Source: Cupriavidus oxalaticus | Lineage (GTDB): Bacteria > Pseudomonadota > Gammaproteobacteria > Burkholderiales > Burkholderiaceae | Reading direction: 5' to 3' | Assembly (NCBI RefSeq): GCF_016894385.1 | Contig: NZ_CP069812.1 | Coordinates: 1,612,001-1,676,000, forward strand | DNA length: 64,000 nucleotides | Part shown: piece after piece, positions 9,125-18,406 of the stretch | How positions within the stretch are numbered: the stretch's first letter is position 1 | Layout of the letters: each line of letters opens with the position of its first letter | The notes under the pieces: model-generated | What the model was told of the DNA's origin: nothing | The model's input: only the letters and a program-made list of their open reading frames with translations | Databases searched by the model: none | Position numbers and translations under genes: made by a program

Positions 9125-10045
9125 ATGGAAGACGTGAAACAAACAAGCACCAACGCATCACCGCGCATCGGCTGGATCGGTATCGGCGCCATGGGCAGGC
9201 CGATGTGCCTGAACCTGCTGAAGGCCGGCCACGCGCTGACGGTGTTCGACAAGGTGCCCACCCAGTGCGAGCCGGTCGTTGCAGCGGGTGCCCACGCCGT
9301 GCCGTCCGCGCGGGATGTGGTAGCCCAATCCGATGTGGTGTTCTCCACCATCTTCGACGACAGCAGCTTGCGCGCGCTGTTCCTGTGCGACGGCGGCATT
9401 GCCGCCGCGGCGGCCGCGGGCCAGGTCTTTGTCGACATGAGCACGGTATCGCCGGAAGCCTCGGCTGAGGTGGCCGAGGCACTGTCGCAGCGCGGCGCCA
9501 GCTGGCTGCGCGCGCCGGTGTCCGGCACGGTGTCGCTGGCCGCGAGCGCGCAGCTGAGCTGCTTTGTGTCCGGGCCACGCGAGGCGTTCGCTACGGTGCA
9601 GCCGCTGCTGGCCTGCCTGACCGCGCGCCAGTCATATGTCGGCGGCGCCGATGAGGCGCGCGTGATCAAGCTGATGATCAACATGATGGTGTTCATGAGC
9701 ACGGCGGTGATCGGCGAAGGGCTGGCCTTCGGCGAGCGCGCCGGGCTGGACCGCGCGCTGATGGTCGATGCGATCAATGACAGCATCGTCGGCAGCCCGC
9801 ACTACCGCACCAAGGCCGACAAGCTCAAGCAGCGCGAGTACGGCGCCGCGGGGCCGATCTCGCTGGTGGTGAAGGACCTGGACCTGGCGCTGGCCGTGGC
9901 GCGCGAGAACGCCGTGGCGCTGCCGATCTCGTCGCTGGTGCGGCAGTACCTGGCGATGATGCAGCAGCGCGACCTGGGCCACCTCGACATCGCCGCGCTG
10001 GCCGATGTGCCGGCCTGGAGCAGTGCGCCGGACGGGGGGCCGTGA
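9125..10045 (+). CDS. NAD(P)-dependent beta-hydroxyacid dehydrogenase (3-hydroxyisobutyrate dehydrogenase family)
   Basis: A 306-residue oxidoreductase. The Rossmann nucleotide motif IGWIGIGAMGRPMC lies at about residues 15-28. The substrate segment appears as APVSGTVSLA, and the catalytic-lysine helix as RVIKLMINMMVF. It would oxidise a beta-hydroxy acid or reduce a semialdehyde such as 3-hydroxyisobutyrate, glycerate-type or 4-hydroxybutyrate. It sits between the Bug gene and the Liv transporter and may open the second half of the operon. The substrate is unknown. Confidence 0.9.
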   Translation: MEDVKQTSTNASPRIGWIGIGAMGRPMCLNLLKAGHALTVFDKVPTQCEPVVAAGAHAVPSARDVVAQSDVVFSTIFDDSSLRALFLCDGGIAAAAAAGQVFVDMSTVSPEASAEVAEALSQRGASWLRAPVSGTVSLAASAQLSCFVSGPREAFATVQPLLACLTARQSYVGGADEARVIKLMINMMVFMSTAVIGEGLAFGERAGLDRALMVDAINDSIVGSPHYRTKADKLKQREYGAAGPISLVVKDLDLALAVARENAVALPISSLVRQYLAMMQQRDLGHLDIAALADVPAWSSAPDGGP

Positions 10046-10118
10046 TAGTCGTCGTTAACTGAGGCGCGCCACGAGAGCACGCCCAATTCCCATGAATCAT
10101 GACAAAAAGGATGGAGAC

Positions 10119-11279
10119 ATGAACCTCAAGCAAATCATCCGGACGCCGCGCGGCGCCCTGTGCGCCGCGGTGGCCGGGTTGGCTCTCGGGCTGGCACAGC
10201 AGCCGGCGCTGGCCCAGGCCAGGCCCGGCGCGGAGCCGGTGCGCATCGGCGGCCTGTTTTCAACCACCGGCGGCCTCGCCGCCGTGGGGCTGGCCGAGCG
10301 CGAAGGCGCGCTGCTGGCGCAGAAGGTCATCAATGCCCGCGGCGGCATCGGCGGGCGGCCGCTGGAGCTGGTCGTCGAGGACGACGGCTCCAGCCCGGAT
10401 TCCGCAGTGGCCAAGGCCAATGCGCTGCTGCACACGCACAAGGTGCGCGCCATCGTCGGCCCGTCCGGTATTGCGCAGACGGTGGCCATCGGCGGCATCA
10501 CACAGGCGCAGAAGGTGCCGCTGTTTTCGTTCTCCGGACTCGGGCCGGCGGTGGAGCGCGAGCGTACCTGTGTCTTCCACCTGACGCCCTCGCAGGAACT
10601 GAATGCGCGCGCCGTACTGTCCTATGCGCGCGACAACGGCCTCAAGCGCATCGGCGTGCTGCACGACTCGGGCTACGGGCAGGTGGTGTGGAGCAGCATG
10701 AAGACGCTGGACCGCCAATACGGCGTCACCTTCGTGCAGGTCGAGAAATTCGAGATCGCCGCCACCGACGTTACCACGCAGGCCGCCAAGCTCAAGGCCG
10801 CCACGCCGGACGCGATCGTGGTCATCTCCACCTCGCCCGCGCCGTTCCGCAACGTGCGCCAGTTGAAGATCGGCGCGCCGATCATCTCCGTGCACGGCAC
10901 CGCCACCTACGAGACCGTCAAGGGCATGGGCGAGGCCGCCGACAACATCATCCATCCGGAGTTCATCGTCTCGGAAGATCCGCTGCCGGGGCAGAAGGAG
11001 TTTGTCGAGGCTTACCGCAAGGAGTACGGCAAGCTGCCCAAGCATTTCGCCGCCGTGGGCTGGGATGCGGTGATGGCGCTGGCCAACGGCCTGAAGGCCG
11101 CGGGCGCCGATGCGGCCGGCGACAAGCTCTGCAGCGCGCTGCGCCGGCCTTACCAGGGCGTCACGATGGGCTATGACTTTTCTGCGCTCGACATGGGCGG
11201 CATGACGCTGGCCGGCTTTACCTACTCGAAGCTGCAGAAGGGCCAGTTCGTGCGGCTGGACTACAAGGCCCGGCCCTAG
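10119..11279 (+). CDS. ABC transporter substrate-binding protein, branched-chain amino acid (LivJ/LivK) family
   Basis: A periplasmic type I binding protein of 386 residues with a signal peptide ending near ALAQA. The mature part starts VRIGGLFSTTGGLAAVG, which is the family's ligand site. I prefer ATG 10119, after AAAAGGATGGAGAC, to the in-frame ATG 10092. It precedes two permeases and two ATPases in the standard Liv order. Relatives in catabolic islands often carry aromatic acids or small organic acids rather than leucine. Confidence 0.92.
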   Translation: MNLKQIIRTPRGALCAAVAGLALGLAQQPALAQARPGAEPVRIGGLFSTTGGLAAVGLAEREGALLAQKVINARGGIGGRPLELVVEDDGSSPDSAVAKANALLHTHKVRAIVGPSGIAQTVAIGGITQAQKVPLFSFSGLGPAVERERTCVFHLTPSQELNARAVLSYARDNGLKRIGVLHDSGYGQVVWSSMKTLDRQYGVTFVQVEKFEIAATDVTTQAAKLKAATPDAIVVISTSPAPFRNVRQLKIGAPIISVHGTATYETVKGMGEAADNIIHPEFIVSEDPLPGQKEFVEAYRKEYGKLPKHFAAVGWDAVMALANGLKAAGADAAGDKLCSALRRPYQGVTMGYDFSALDMGGMTLAGFTYSKLQKGQFVRLDYKARP

Positions 11280-11319
11280 CCGGCGGCAGTGGCAATAGGC
11301 ATCGGCAAAAGGATCGGCA

Positions 11320-12207
11320 ATGTCTGACATCCTAGTTATCCAGGCGGTCCTGTCCGGGATCACCAATGGCTTCGTCTACGCACTGATCGGCGTGGGCATA
11401 TCCATCATCTTCAAGGGCACGCGCATCGTCAATGCGATGCAGGGAGAGTTCGCGGTCATTGGCGCGCTGGTTGCGGTGTTCGCGCTGAAGACGCTGGGCT
11501 TGCCATATCCGGTGGCGATTGCAGGCGGCATTGCCGCCGGCGCCGCCAGCGGCCTGGCCATCGACACGCTGTTCGTGCGCCCGATGATGCGCCGGGGCGC
11601 CGGCGAGGAGAGCTTCCTGCTGCTGACCATCGGCCTGGCGTTCGCGCTGTCGGCCGCGGCGCTGTACTTCGGCGGGCGCGATTCGCACCTGCTGCCGGCC
11701 ATCGGCGGCGAGGGCGTGGTGGAGTTGCTGGGCGCGACCGCGCCGGTGCATGCGCTGATGCTGGTGGGCATTGCGGTGCTGCTGGTGGCGGCGTTGCGGC
11801 TGTTCTACACCAGGACCCTGGTCGGCCTGGCCATGACGGCGGCGTCGCTGGACCCCGACGGGGCCACCACCACCGGCATCAACGTGCGCCGCATGCGCAC
11901 GCTGACCTTCCTGCTCGGCGGCGGCTTCGGCGCGGTCGCGGGGGTGCTGGTGACGCCGCTGCTGTCGATGAACTACCAGATGGGCATCGGCCTGACGCTG
12001 AAGGGCTTTGCCGCGGCCATCCTCGGCGGGCTGGGCAATCCGCTGGGCGCGGTGGTGGGCGGGTTGCTGCTGGGCCTGACCGAATCGCTGGCGGTAGTGG
12101 GCTTTCCGTCCGGCTATCGCGACGTGGTCGCGCTGTCGATCCTGGTCGTCATCATGATTCTGCTCCCCAATGGCGTGCTGGGCCGCGCGGGGCGCAAGGG
12201 AGGATAA
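11320..12207 (+). CDS. livH: ABC transporter permease, LivH type
   Basis: A 295-residue integral membrane subunit. The start GITNGFVYALIGVGISIIFKG is the classic LivH first helix. Further hydrophobic segments span the chain, and the EAA-like loop reads GFAAAILGGLGNPLGAVVGG. It pairs with the LivM-type permease, which starts two bases after its stop codon. The transported ligand is set by the upstream binding protein. Confidence 0.94.
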   Translation: MSDILVIQAVLSGITNGFVYALIGVGISIIFKGTRIVNAMQGEFAVIGALVAVFALKTLGLPYPVAIAGGIAAGAASGLAIDTLFVRPMMRRGAGEESFLLLTIGLAFALSAAALYFGGRDSHLLPAIGGEGVVELLGATAPVHALMLVGIAVLLVAALRLFYTRTLVGLAMTAASLDPDGATTTGINVRRMRTLTFLLGGGFGAVAGVLVTPLLSMNYQMGIGLTLKGFAAAILGGLGNPLGAVVGGLLLGLTESLAVVGFPSGYRDVVALSILVVIMILLPNGVLGRAGRKGG

Positions 12208-12209
12208 GC

Positions 12210-13199
12210 ATGAACGCATCATCCAATGCCACGCGCTGGCTGGTGGTGGCCGCGCTGGTGGTGTGGGCGCTCGCCGGGCAACTGCTGTCGCGCCACTACA
12301 TCGACCTGCTCAATTTCGCCGCCATCCTGGCCGTGGGCGGCCTGGGCGTCGGCCTGCTGCTGGGACAATGCGGCATCGTCAACCTCGCACAGGCCTCGTT
12401 CTACGGCATCGGTGCCTATGCCTCGGCCTACTGCACGACCGTGCTGGCATGGCCGGCGCCGGGCGGCGCCGCGGCAGGCCTGCTGATCAGCGCAGCGCTG
12501 GCGGCGGCGATCGGCCTGCCGGTGCTGCGCCTGGGGGGCTTCTTCCTGGCCCTGGCAACGCTGGCCGTCGGCAGCATCGCCAGTGTGCTGTTCTTCGAAT
12601 GGGACTGGCTGACCGGCGGCACGCTGGGCATCGGCGGCATCCCCAAGCTGTCGCTGTTCGGTTTCCTGCTGGATACGCCTGAGCGCTATTACTACTTTGC
12701 CTGGCCGCTGGTGGCGCTGCTGCTCTGGCTGGTGGACAACCTGGTCAAGGGCCGTCCCGGCCTGGCCATGCGGGCCATGCGCGACGCGGCGCCGGCCGCG
12801 CAGGTGCTCGGCGTCGACATGCACCGGCTGAAGACCGCGATGTTCGTGCTGTCGGCCATGCTTGGCTCGCTGGCGGGAAGCCTGTTTGCCCACTATGTGT
12901 CGTTCGTCAGCGTGCAGAGCTTCACGGTGGAGCGCTCGATCGTGTTCCTGCTGGTGCCGGTGGTGGCGGGCGCACGCTCCACCTACGGTGTGGTGCTCGG
13001 CGCATTGTTTGTGTCGCTGGTGCCGGAGCTGCTGAGCGGGTTGGGGGACTTCCACCAGGTGCTGTTTGGCGCGGTGCTGGTGCTGGTGGTCACGCTGATG
13101 CCGGGCGGGATCATGGGTGGGCTTGCCGGCCTGGTTACCCGCATGCATCGCCGCACCCTGGGCCGCACGCAGAACCCCGCATTGAAGGAGGTCCGATGA
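12210..13199 (+). CDS. livM: ABC transporter permease, LivM type
   Basis: A 329-residue membrane subunit. LLLGQCGIVNLAQASFYGIG and AARSTYGVVLGALFV-type segments identify LivM (genomic ARSTYGVVLG). About nine hydrophobic stretches are visible. GGAGGATAAGC precedes the ATG. Its TGA overlaps the ATG of the ATPase gene by four bases, a sign of translational coupling. Confidence 0.94.
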   Translation: MNASSNATRWLVVAALVVWALAGQLLSRHYIDLLNFAAILAVGGLGVGLLLGQCGIVNLAQASFYGIGAYASAYCTTVLAWPAPGGAAAGLLISAALAAAIGLPVLRLGGFFLALATLAVGSIASVLFFEWDWLTGGTLGIGGIPKLSLFGFLLDTPERYYYFAWPLVALLLWLVDNLVKGRPGLAMRAMRDAAPAAQVLGVDMHRLKTAMFVLSAMLGSLAGSLFAHYVSFVSVQSFTVERSIVFLLVPVVAGARSTYGVVLGALFVSLVPELLSGLGDFHQVLFGAVLVLVVTLMPGGIMGGLAGLVTRMHRRTLGRTQNPALKEVR

Positions 13200-14002
13200 A
13201 ATCCGCTGTTGCTGAATTCGGCGCCAGTGCCGCGGCGGCGGCAGGCGCGCAGGCCCTGCTGCGGGTCGAAGCGGTCGCGCACAGCTTTGGCGGCCTCGAC
13301 GTGCTGCGCAATGTTGCGTTCGATGTGCCGGCCGGCAGCATCGTCGGCCTGATCGGCCCCAACGGCAGTGGCAAGACCACCTGCTTCAACATCATCTCCG
13401 GCTTTCTGCGGCCCAAGGGCGGCAAGGTGCTGCTGGCGGGGCGCGACATCACCGCCGACAGCGTGCAGCGGCGCAGCCGCGCCGGGCTGGTGCGCACGTT
13501 TCAGACACCGCAGGTGTTCGAGCACATGACGGTGCTGGAAAACCTGATGGCCGGCTGCCACAAGGCCACGCGCTCGGGCGTGGTGCATGCGATGCTGCGC
13601 TCGCCGCTGTCGCGGCGCGAGCTGCAGTCGATGCACGAAGCCGCGCAGGGATGCGCCCGCAAGTTCGGGCTGGAAGGCCTGCTGCAGCACCGCGCCGGCG
13701 CGCTGCCCGCGGGCCAGCGGCGCATCGTGGAGCTGGCGCGCGCCTGTATCGGCGAGCCCAGCCTGCTGTTGCTGGATGAGCCGTCCTCGGGGCTGAACAG
13801 CGAGGAAATCGAACTGCTGCGCGCGTGGATCCTGCGCCTGAACGACGAGGGCATGACCATCCTGCTGGTGTCGCACGACATGGGGCTGATGACGGTCTGC
13901 AGCACCGCCCACGTGCTGTATTACGGGGAAATCATCGCCAGCGGCACGCTGCAGGCCGTGCAGGCGGATCCGCGCGTGCGCGAAGCCTATATGGGAGTCT
14001 GA
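13196..14002 (+). CDS. livG: ABC transporter ATPase, LivG type
   Basis: A 268-residue ATPase. Walker A is GPNGSGKTT and Walker B LLLLDEPSSGL. The linker region RTFQTPQVFEHMTVLENLM is typical of LivG. The signature motif reads LPAGQRRIVELA instead of the usual LSGGQ form, a mild departure also known in other LivG proteins. A strong AGGAGG site overlaps the end of livM. Confidence 0.93.
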   Translation: MKSAVAEFGASAAAAAGAQALLRVEAVAHSFGGLDVLRNVAFDVPAGSIVGLIGPNGSGKTTCFNIISGFLRPKGGKVLLAGRDITADSVQRRSRAGLVRTFQTPQVFEHMTVLENLMAGCHKATRSGVVHAMLRSPLSRRELQSMHEAAQGCARKFGLEGLLQHRAGALPAGQRRIVELARACIGEPSLLLLDEPSSGLNSEEIELLRAWILRLNDEGMTILLVSHDMGLMTVCSTAHVLYYGEIIASGTLQAVQADPRVREAYMGV

Positions 14003-14004
14003 CC

Positions 14005-14724
14005 ATGCTGAAAGTAAAAGGACTGTATGCCGGCTACAGCCCGGTGCCCGTGCTGCATGGCATCGACATGGAGGTCGGGCCGGGCGAGGCGGTGGCCGTG
14101 GTCGGTGCCAACGGGGCGGGCAAGACCGCGCTAGTGCGCACACTGTCGGGGCTGGTGCGGCCCATGGCGGGCAGCATCGTCAAGGATGGGGTCGAGATCG
14201 GCCATGTGCCGGGGCATCGCCGCTTCGAGCATGGCATTGCCGTGGTGCTGGAGAACCGCAACCTGTTCGGCGAGCTGTCGGTGCGCGACAACCTGCGGCT
14301 TGCCGAGCAAGCCGGCAGGCGTGCGCGCGGCGGCGCCATGCGCTTCACGCACGACGAAGTCTGCGAACTGTTCCCGTTGCTGCGCGAGCGCGGCGAGGGC
14401 CAGGTCAGCCTGCTCTCGGGCGGGCAGCAGCAGATGGTGGCGATCGCCCGCGCGCTGCTGCTGCAGCCCGACCTGCTGATCATGGACGAGCTGACCACGG
14501 GCCTGGCGCCGCGCATCGTCAAGGAAATCCTGGCCGTGCTCAACCGGCTGCGCGAGCGCGGGCTGAGCATCGTGCTGGTGGAACAGAGCGTGGCGATTGC
14601 CGCGGAGATGACCGACCGCGCCTATGTCCTTTCAGTGGGACGGGTGATCCACGAAGTGCGGCGCGGGGAGTGGCAGGCGCTGCTGAACGACAAGACGCTG
14701 GTGAAGGCGTATCTGCATGGCTGA
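14005..14724 (+). CDS. livF: ABC transporter ATPase, LivF type
   Basis: A 239-residue ATPase. Walker A is GANGAGKTA, the signature LLSGGQQQMVAIARAL, and Walker B LLIMDELTTGLAP. It begins two bases after livG stops, at ATG 14005 (MLKVKGLYAGY). It completes a five-gene importer (binding protein, LivH, LivM, LivG, LivF). The operon continues into an NTF2-like gene. Confidence 0.94.
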   Translation: MLKVKGLYAGYSPVPVLHGIDMEVGPGEAVAVVGANGAGKTALVRTLSGLVRPMAGSIVKDGVEIGHVPGHRRFEHGIAVVLENRNLFGELSVRDNLRLAEQAGRRARGGAMRFTHDEVCELFPLLRERGEGQVSLLSGGQQQMVAIARALLLQPDLLIMDELTTGLAPRIVKEILAVLNRLRERGLSIVLVEQSVAIAAEMTDRAYVLSVGRVIHEVRRGEWQALLNDKTLVKAYLHG

Positions 14725-14767
14725 GGACAGCGACATGGGCAAACCGGACACGAAGACCGGAGGATAT

Positions 14768-15172
14768 ATGGAGGATCTCGCTGCGCTCAGGCAGGCGGAT
14801 GCCGCGCGATACCGCGCGATGCTCGCCGGCGATATCGCGGGGCTGGAAGCACTGCTTGCGGATGAACTCAGCTACACGCACTCGTCGGCGTTGCGCGAAG
14901 ACAAGCAGGCATACCTGGCATCGCTGCGCAGCGGGCGGGTGCGCTACCTGCGGGCCTCGGTACAGGAGGTGGGGCAGGAAATCTACAGCGACATCGCCGT
15001 GATGCAGGGCAAGGCGCTGCTGGTTGCCATGGTCGACGGCGTGGAGCGCACGCTGGACAACCGCTTTCTCAGCGTGTGGAAGCGGCGGGAGGGCGCGTGG
15101 CAGATGCTGGCGTGGGCCTCGACGCCGATCCCCGCGCCGGCTGCTGCGGCGCCAGGCCAGGCATTTCAATAG
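14768..15172 (+). CDS. NTF2-like / SnoaL-type small protein
   Basis: A small cone-shaped-fold protein (about 134 residues from ATG 14768) with a DUF4440-like sequence: LEALLADELSYTHSSALREDK, then FLSVWKRREGAWQMLAWAST at the C-terminus. ATG 14768 follows GGAGGATAT closely. ATG 14717, overlapping livF by eight bases, is an alternative. Members include ketosteroid-isomerase-like and dehydratase-like enzymes and binding proteins. The operon suggests a role with the transported compound, but the reaction is unknown. Confidence 0.75.
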   Translation: MEDLAALRQADAARYRAMLAGDIAGLEALLADELSYTHSSALREDKQAYLASLRSGRVRYLRASVQEVGQEIYSDIAVMQGKALLVAMVDGVERTLDNRFLSVWKRREGAWQMLAWASTPIPAPAAAAPGQAFQ

Positions 15173-15183
15173 ACATACTGGAT

Positions 15184-15477
15184 ATGGACTTCATCATTCA
15201 TTGCCTGGACCACGCCGATGCGCTGCAGCGCCGGCTCGACAGCTACGACGCGCATCGCGCCTACCTGGCCGCCGCGGCGGTCCGGTGCGTCATGTGCGGG
15301 CCGTTGATGTCCGATGACGGCGCGCGCATGATCGGCAGCCTGTTCCTCGTGCGTGCGCAGGACAAGCAGCAGGTCATCGATTTCAACCGGGGCGATCCCT
15401 TCCACCACGCAGGCGTGTGGAGGGAGGTGCATATCCATCCGTTCCTGCTGCGGGTGGACAACCGCGATCCCGCCTGA
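15184..15477 (+). CDS. YciI-like protein
   Basis: A 97-residue ferredoxin-like-fold protein of the YciI family. Recognisable features are an N-terminal strand MDFIIHCLDH, the GPLMSDDGARMIGSLFLV centre with the conserved aspartate, and VIDFNRGDPFHHAGVWREVHI with a conserved His. YciI-like proteins include a chloromuconolactone dehalogenase homologue group and small isomerases. That would fit the intradiol dioxygenase at the start of this region, but it is only suggestive. It starts 11 bp after the NTF2-like gene and closes the operon. Confidence 0.8.
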   Translation: MDFIIHCLDHADALQRRLDSYDAHRAYLAAAAVRCVMCGPLMSDDGARMIGSLFLVRAQDKQQVIDFNRGDPFHHAGVWREVHIHPFLLRVDNRDPA

Positions 15478-15636
15478 ACGGACAAAGGCCCGGCGGCTTC
15501 CGGCAATCCCCACTTCCTCCATGAGCAGTGTTTCAAAGCCGAATCAGCCTGTATTCCCTCGTTTGAAGGATGGGAGCAGGTGTTCTCGTGCACTACGCTT
15601 GCGTGAAATATCACACCACTGAAACCGGGGGGAATC

Positions 15637-16404
15637 ATGGGTGAGTGGAGCCCATGCGGGCGGTACGAGCCTGCTGATCTTTCATTGTGCGAGGTGCCTG
15701 AGCCAGGCCTGGCTGGATCACCGAGGTCAAGGCCGACGGAAGCGCGGCCCAAACCGCCACTGGTCGCACCACGGAAGATGACTCCCATGGTGCAGCCCGG
15801 AACTTCCGGCCTGGGCGCCAGGGTTGAGCACCCGGAGCCGCATGCCGGCATGCGCGGTTTGACGGGCGCGGAGGATCCGCTGCTGGGCTGCCTGTTGTTG
15901 CTTAACCGAGCGCGGCAGCGGGCAATGCCGTCTGCCGTCCTGCTGAAAGGGCTGCCACTGGCAGGGCAGCGCCTCACATTGCCGCTCCTGAGCGACGCAG
16001 TGGAGCGCGCCGGCTGGTCGGCCCGACTCGTGGAGTCGGATCTTGACGAAATCCCGGACAGCGTACTTCCGGTGATCCTGCTGCTGGGCAGGGGCAGACC
16101 GTGCGTATTGCTGGAACGCCGCGAGTACGGCGGTCTTCTGGTCGCGCTCCCGGGATGGGGCGGCGGAGCCCAGGAGGTCAGTCGGGAAGCGTTGCTGGCC
16201 GAGTACAGCCGGTGCGCCATCTTCGTGCAGCCGGTGTCTCAGGCGGAAACGCAGGCAGACATGGGACCGGTGCAGCCTGGCCCGTCGTCCGGTGTCGCGA
16301 TGCGACCATTCTGGTGGCGCTATTGGGACCGGCTGGTTGCCTCTACGTACAAGGCGATTGGGTCGCCGGGCGGGCAGCGTGCTGACGAGGCTGCCCGCGT
16401 TTGA
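15637..16404 (+). pseudogene. Orphan N-terminal (C39-like) fragment of a type I secretion ABC transporter
   Basis: Residues 77-200 match the inactive C39-peptidase-like domain that begins LapB/LssB-type type I secretion ATPases: DPLLGCLLLLNRARQRAM, RAGWSARLVESDLDEI, VLLLGRGRPCVLLERR, LLAEYSRCAIFVQPV. The usual aromatic stretch before the first membrane helix is echoed by FWWRYWDRL, but the protein then ends at 255 residues. There is no membrane domain and no ATPase, and no partner HlyD/TolC genes lie nearby. The first 70 residues are proline-rich and unrelated. A GGGGGGAA site precedes the ATG. It is most likely a decayed remnant; an orphan regulatory domain is the alternative. Confidence 0.6.
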
Positions 16405-17052
16405 ATCTTGCGGTGCCGGAAGGCGGTTGTTGTGTGGCGGACGGCCGGAACAAGCCCGGCGCCTGCCGCACGGTTGTCGTGCGCGCTTCAAGACGTTCGT
16501 CGCGGCTCTCGCCTGATTCTTGCGATACAAGCATCGGCCGGAAGTGTTCTGCTCGTTCCGCGTTATCCCGCTATCCCATTCCTTCTGCTTCCCTGCCATC
16601 CCGGCACGCCAGTGCCGATGCCGAGCGCCGTGGTTTTCGGCCGCAGCCTGCCTTTCGATCGCGGCGTTTCATTTTCAAAACATGCTTTTGGTGGAGATTT
16701 TCCGACGCCTTTTCATTCGCTGTATCGCCGCAATATTTCCCCCGCTTTCGTGGGATATCGGATATCGGTGTGTGCGCGCACCGCGCTGTATGAAAACCCC
16801 ATGGGCCGTCTGCATGGCCTTGTCCGGCAAGGCTTTTCGGGAAGCCGCACCATTCGTGTCCCTGCGAGCCGGCTTGATTGATTCGCCGCACAGCCCGCTT
16901 ATCTGATCGCTGCCGAGGGCCTCATCGCGCGTACCTGCCACTCGTCCATAGGACCGATTTTCCATTCCGATTCCGCCAACTAGATTGATTTCGCTGGCGC
17001 TTGAAAAAGCTACGGAACCAACTGCTTGAACATCGGGAAACGGGGGACATCC
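16405..17052. other. 648-bp gap with no recognisable gene
   Basis: Several overlapping short frames exist on both strands, but none has a family signature, a convincing ribosome site or the codon bias of the neighbours. The stretch 16650-16780 is visibly richer in A and T than the surroundings. It probably holds remnants of the truncated secretion gene and the leader of the lipoprotein gene. Confidence 0.4.
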
Positions 17053-18318
17053 ATGAAACGCATCCACATGAAGCTGGCGGCCGTGCCGCTCGCCTGTCTA
17101 TTCGTCACGGTCGCGGCGTGCGGGGGAGGCGGGGGCGATTCGACGCCTGCCAGCACCGCCGCTACGGCACCAGATACGGGAGCGTCTACGCCGAAGCCAG
17201 CTTCGACAGGCAGCGCAATGCTGTCGGGTACCACCGACCCGGGGCCGGATGTCGGCCAGGACGGTGACTTCTACCTCAATACCGCGACCTGGATGCTGTT
17301 CGGGCCCAAGGCAAACGGCGTGTGGCCCGCCGGGGTTTCGATAGCCGGGCCTGCGGGCGGAACCGGCGCGCAGGGCAACACCGGGTCTGGCGGCAACACG
17401 GGCCTGGCCGGTAACACCATCCTGTCCGGCTCGGTCGACCCGACCGATGGCGTCGGCAACAATGGCGACTACTACATCAACACCTCGACCTCGACGCTGT
17501 TCGGGCCCAAAGCGGATGGCACCTGGCCGCCGGGCGTGCCGCTGGGCGGGGGGACCGGATCGTCGGGCGCAGGCGGCGGCATCGTGCTGGCCGGCGCAGG
17601 CGCTCCAGACAACAGCGTCGGCAACAACGGCGACTACTATCTCGATACCAACACCTGGACGCTGTACGGGCCCAAGGCCAATGACCAGTGGCCCGCGGGT
17701 GTCTCGCTGGTTGGCCAGCCGGGCGGCGGCACAGGTGGCACAGGTGGCACTGACGGTACCGGTGGTGGCACGGTCGGCAACGGCGGCCACGTCCTGTACG
17801 GCAGCGGCGCGCCGGGCGACAGCATTGGCGTCGATGGCGACTTCTATTTCGATACCTCGACGTCGACGCTTTACGGACCCAAGCAGGACGGCAAGTGGCC
17901 GGCCACGGGTGTGGCCATGACCACAGCCACGGTCTACAACGGCAACTTCAACGTGCCGGACACGCTCAGCCGCGGCCACTATGCGATGACTGGCGCGGGC
18001 GGCGCCGTGCCCCTGCCGTCGGACTTCGGCGTCGTGATTCCCTACGACTGCAGCCGCGTCACGCTCACTGCCGGCACGCTCGGCAAGGTGCAGGGTGTGC
18101 TGGACATCGGGCTGTACAAGGTCACCGGGTCCGGCACCTCGGTGATCCTGGCGCCGGTCGGTGAACTGAGCTGCAAGATCACCAACGGGCAGCAGAACTG
18201 CAGCCGGACGGTGCCGTCCGGAACCATCAACCACAACGACAAGCTGCAGGTCCAGGTGGATAACAACCAGTCCACGAAGTGGGGCGGCCTTGCCGTGAAC
18301 CTCGCCTGCGTCAAGTAA
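17053..18318 (+). CDS. Lipoprotein with four glycine-rich repeats and a C-terminal beta domain
   Basis: A 421-residue exported lipoprotein with lipobox TVAAC (Cys23) followed by a glycine run. Four repeats of about 41 residues lie at residues 57-97, 123-164, 177-219 and 247-289. Each has the core GD[FY]Y..T.T..L[FY]GPK..[GD].WP, separated by Gly/Thr/Asn-rich linkers of collagen-like or phage-fibre character. Residues 290-421 form a different domain, probably beta-rich, with two Cys pairs (YDCSRV, LSCKI, QNCSR, NLACVK). I chose ATG 17053 because the signal peptide begins there, after GGGGGAC. The likely location is the outer membrane; the function is unknown. Confidence 0.8.
   Translation: MKRIHMKLAAVPLACLFVTVAACGGGGGDSTPASTAATAPDTGASTPKPASTGSAMLSGTTDPGPDVGQDGDFYLNTATWMLFGPKANGVWPAGVSIAGPAGGTGAQGNTGSGGNTGLAGNTILSGSVDPTDGVGNNGDYYINTSTSTLFGPKADGTWPPGVPLGGGTGSSGAGGGIVLAGAGAPDNSVGNNGDYYLDTNTWTLYGPKANDQWPAGVSLVGQPGGGTGGTGGTDGTGGGTVGNGGHVLYGSGAPGDSIGVDGDFYFDTSTSTLYGPKQDGKWPATGVAMTTATVYNGNFNVPDTLSRGHYAMTGAGGAVPLPSDFGVVIPYDCSRVTLTAGTLGKVQGVLDIGLYKVTGSGTSVILAPVGELSCKITNGQQNCSRTVPSGTINHNDKLQVQVDNNQSTKWGGLAVNLACVK
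17221..17919 (+). repeat. Four in-frame repeats inside the lipoprotein gene
   Basis: Repeat units begin at 17221, 17419, 17581 and 17791, and each encodes a GD[FY]Y...GPK...WP unit of about 41 residues. They are well conserved in protein but differ in DNA, so the duplication is old and maintained by selection rather than recent slippage. The linker before the fourth unit contains short GGTGGCACA repeats (about 17725-17770) that could slip. Confidence 0.75.
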
Positions 18319-18368
18319 GGCGGGTGGACGGGGCACGCCGTGCCAAAGGGAGGAAGGCGTGCGCTTGG

Positions 18369-18406
18369 ACAGCGGCCGGGACATAGCGTCCCGCCGCTGT
18401 TTTTTT
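18369..18406 (+). terminator. Intrinsic terminator after the repeat lipoprotein gene
   Basis: The left arm 18369-18382 pairs with the right arm 18388-18400, giving 13 pairs with one bulged C and a 5-nt loop. A run of seven T follows at 18400-18406. It lies 50 bp after the lipoprotein stop codon, as expected for a rho-independent terminator. Confidence 0.85.
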
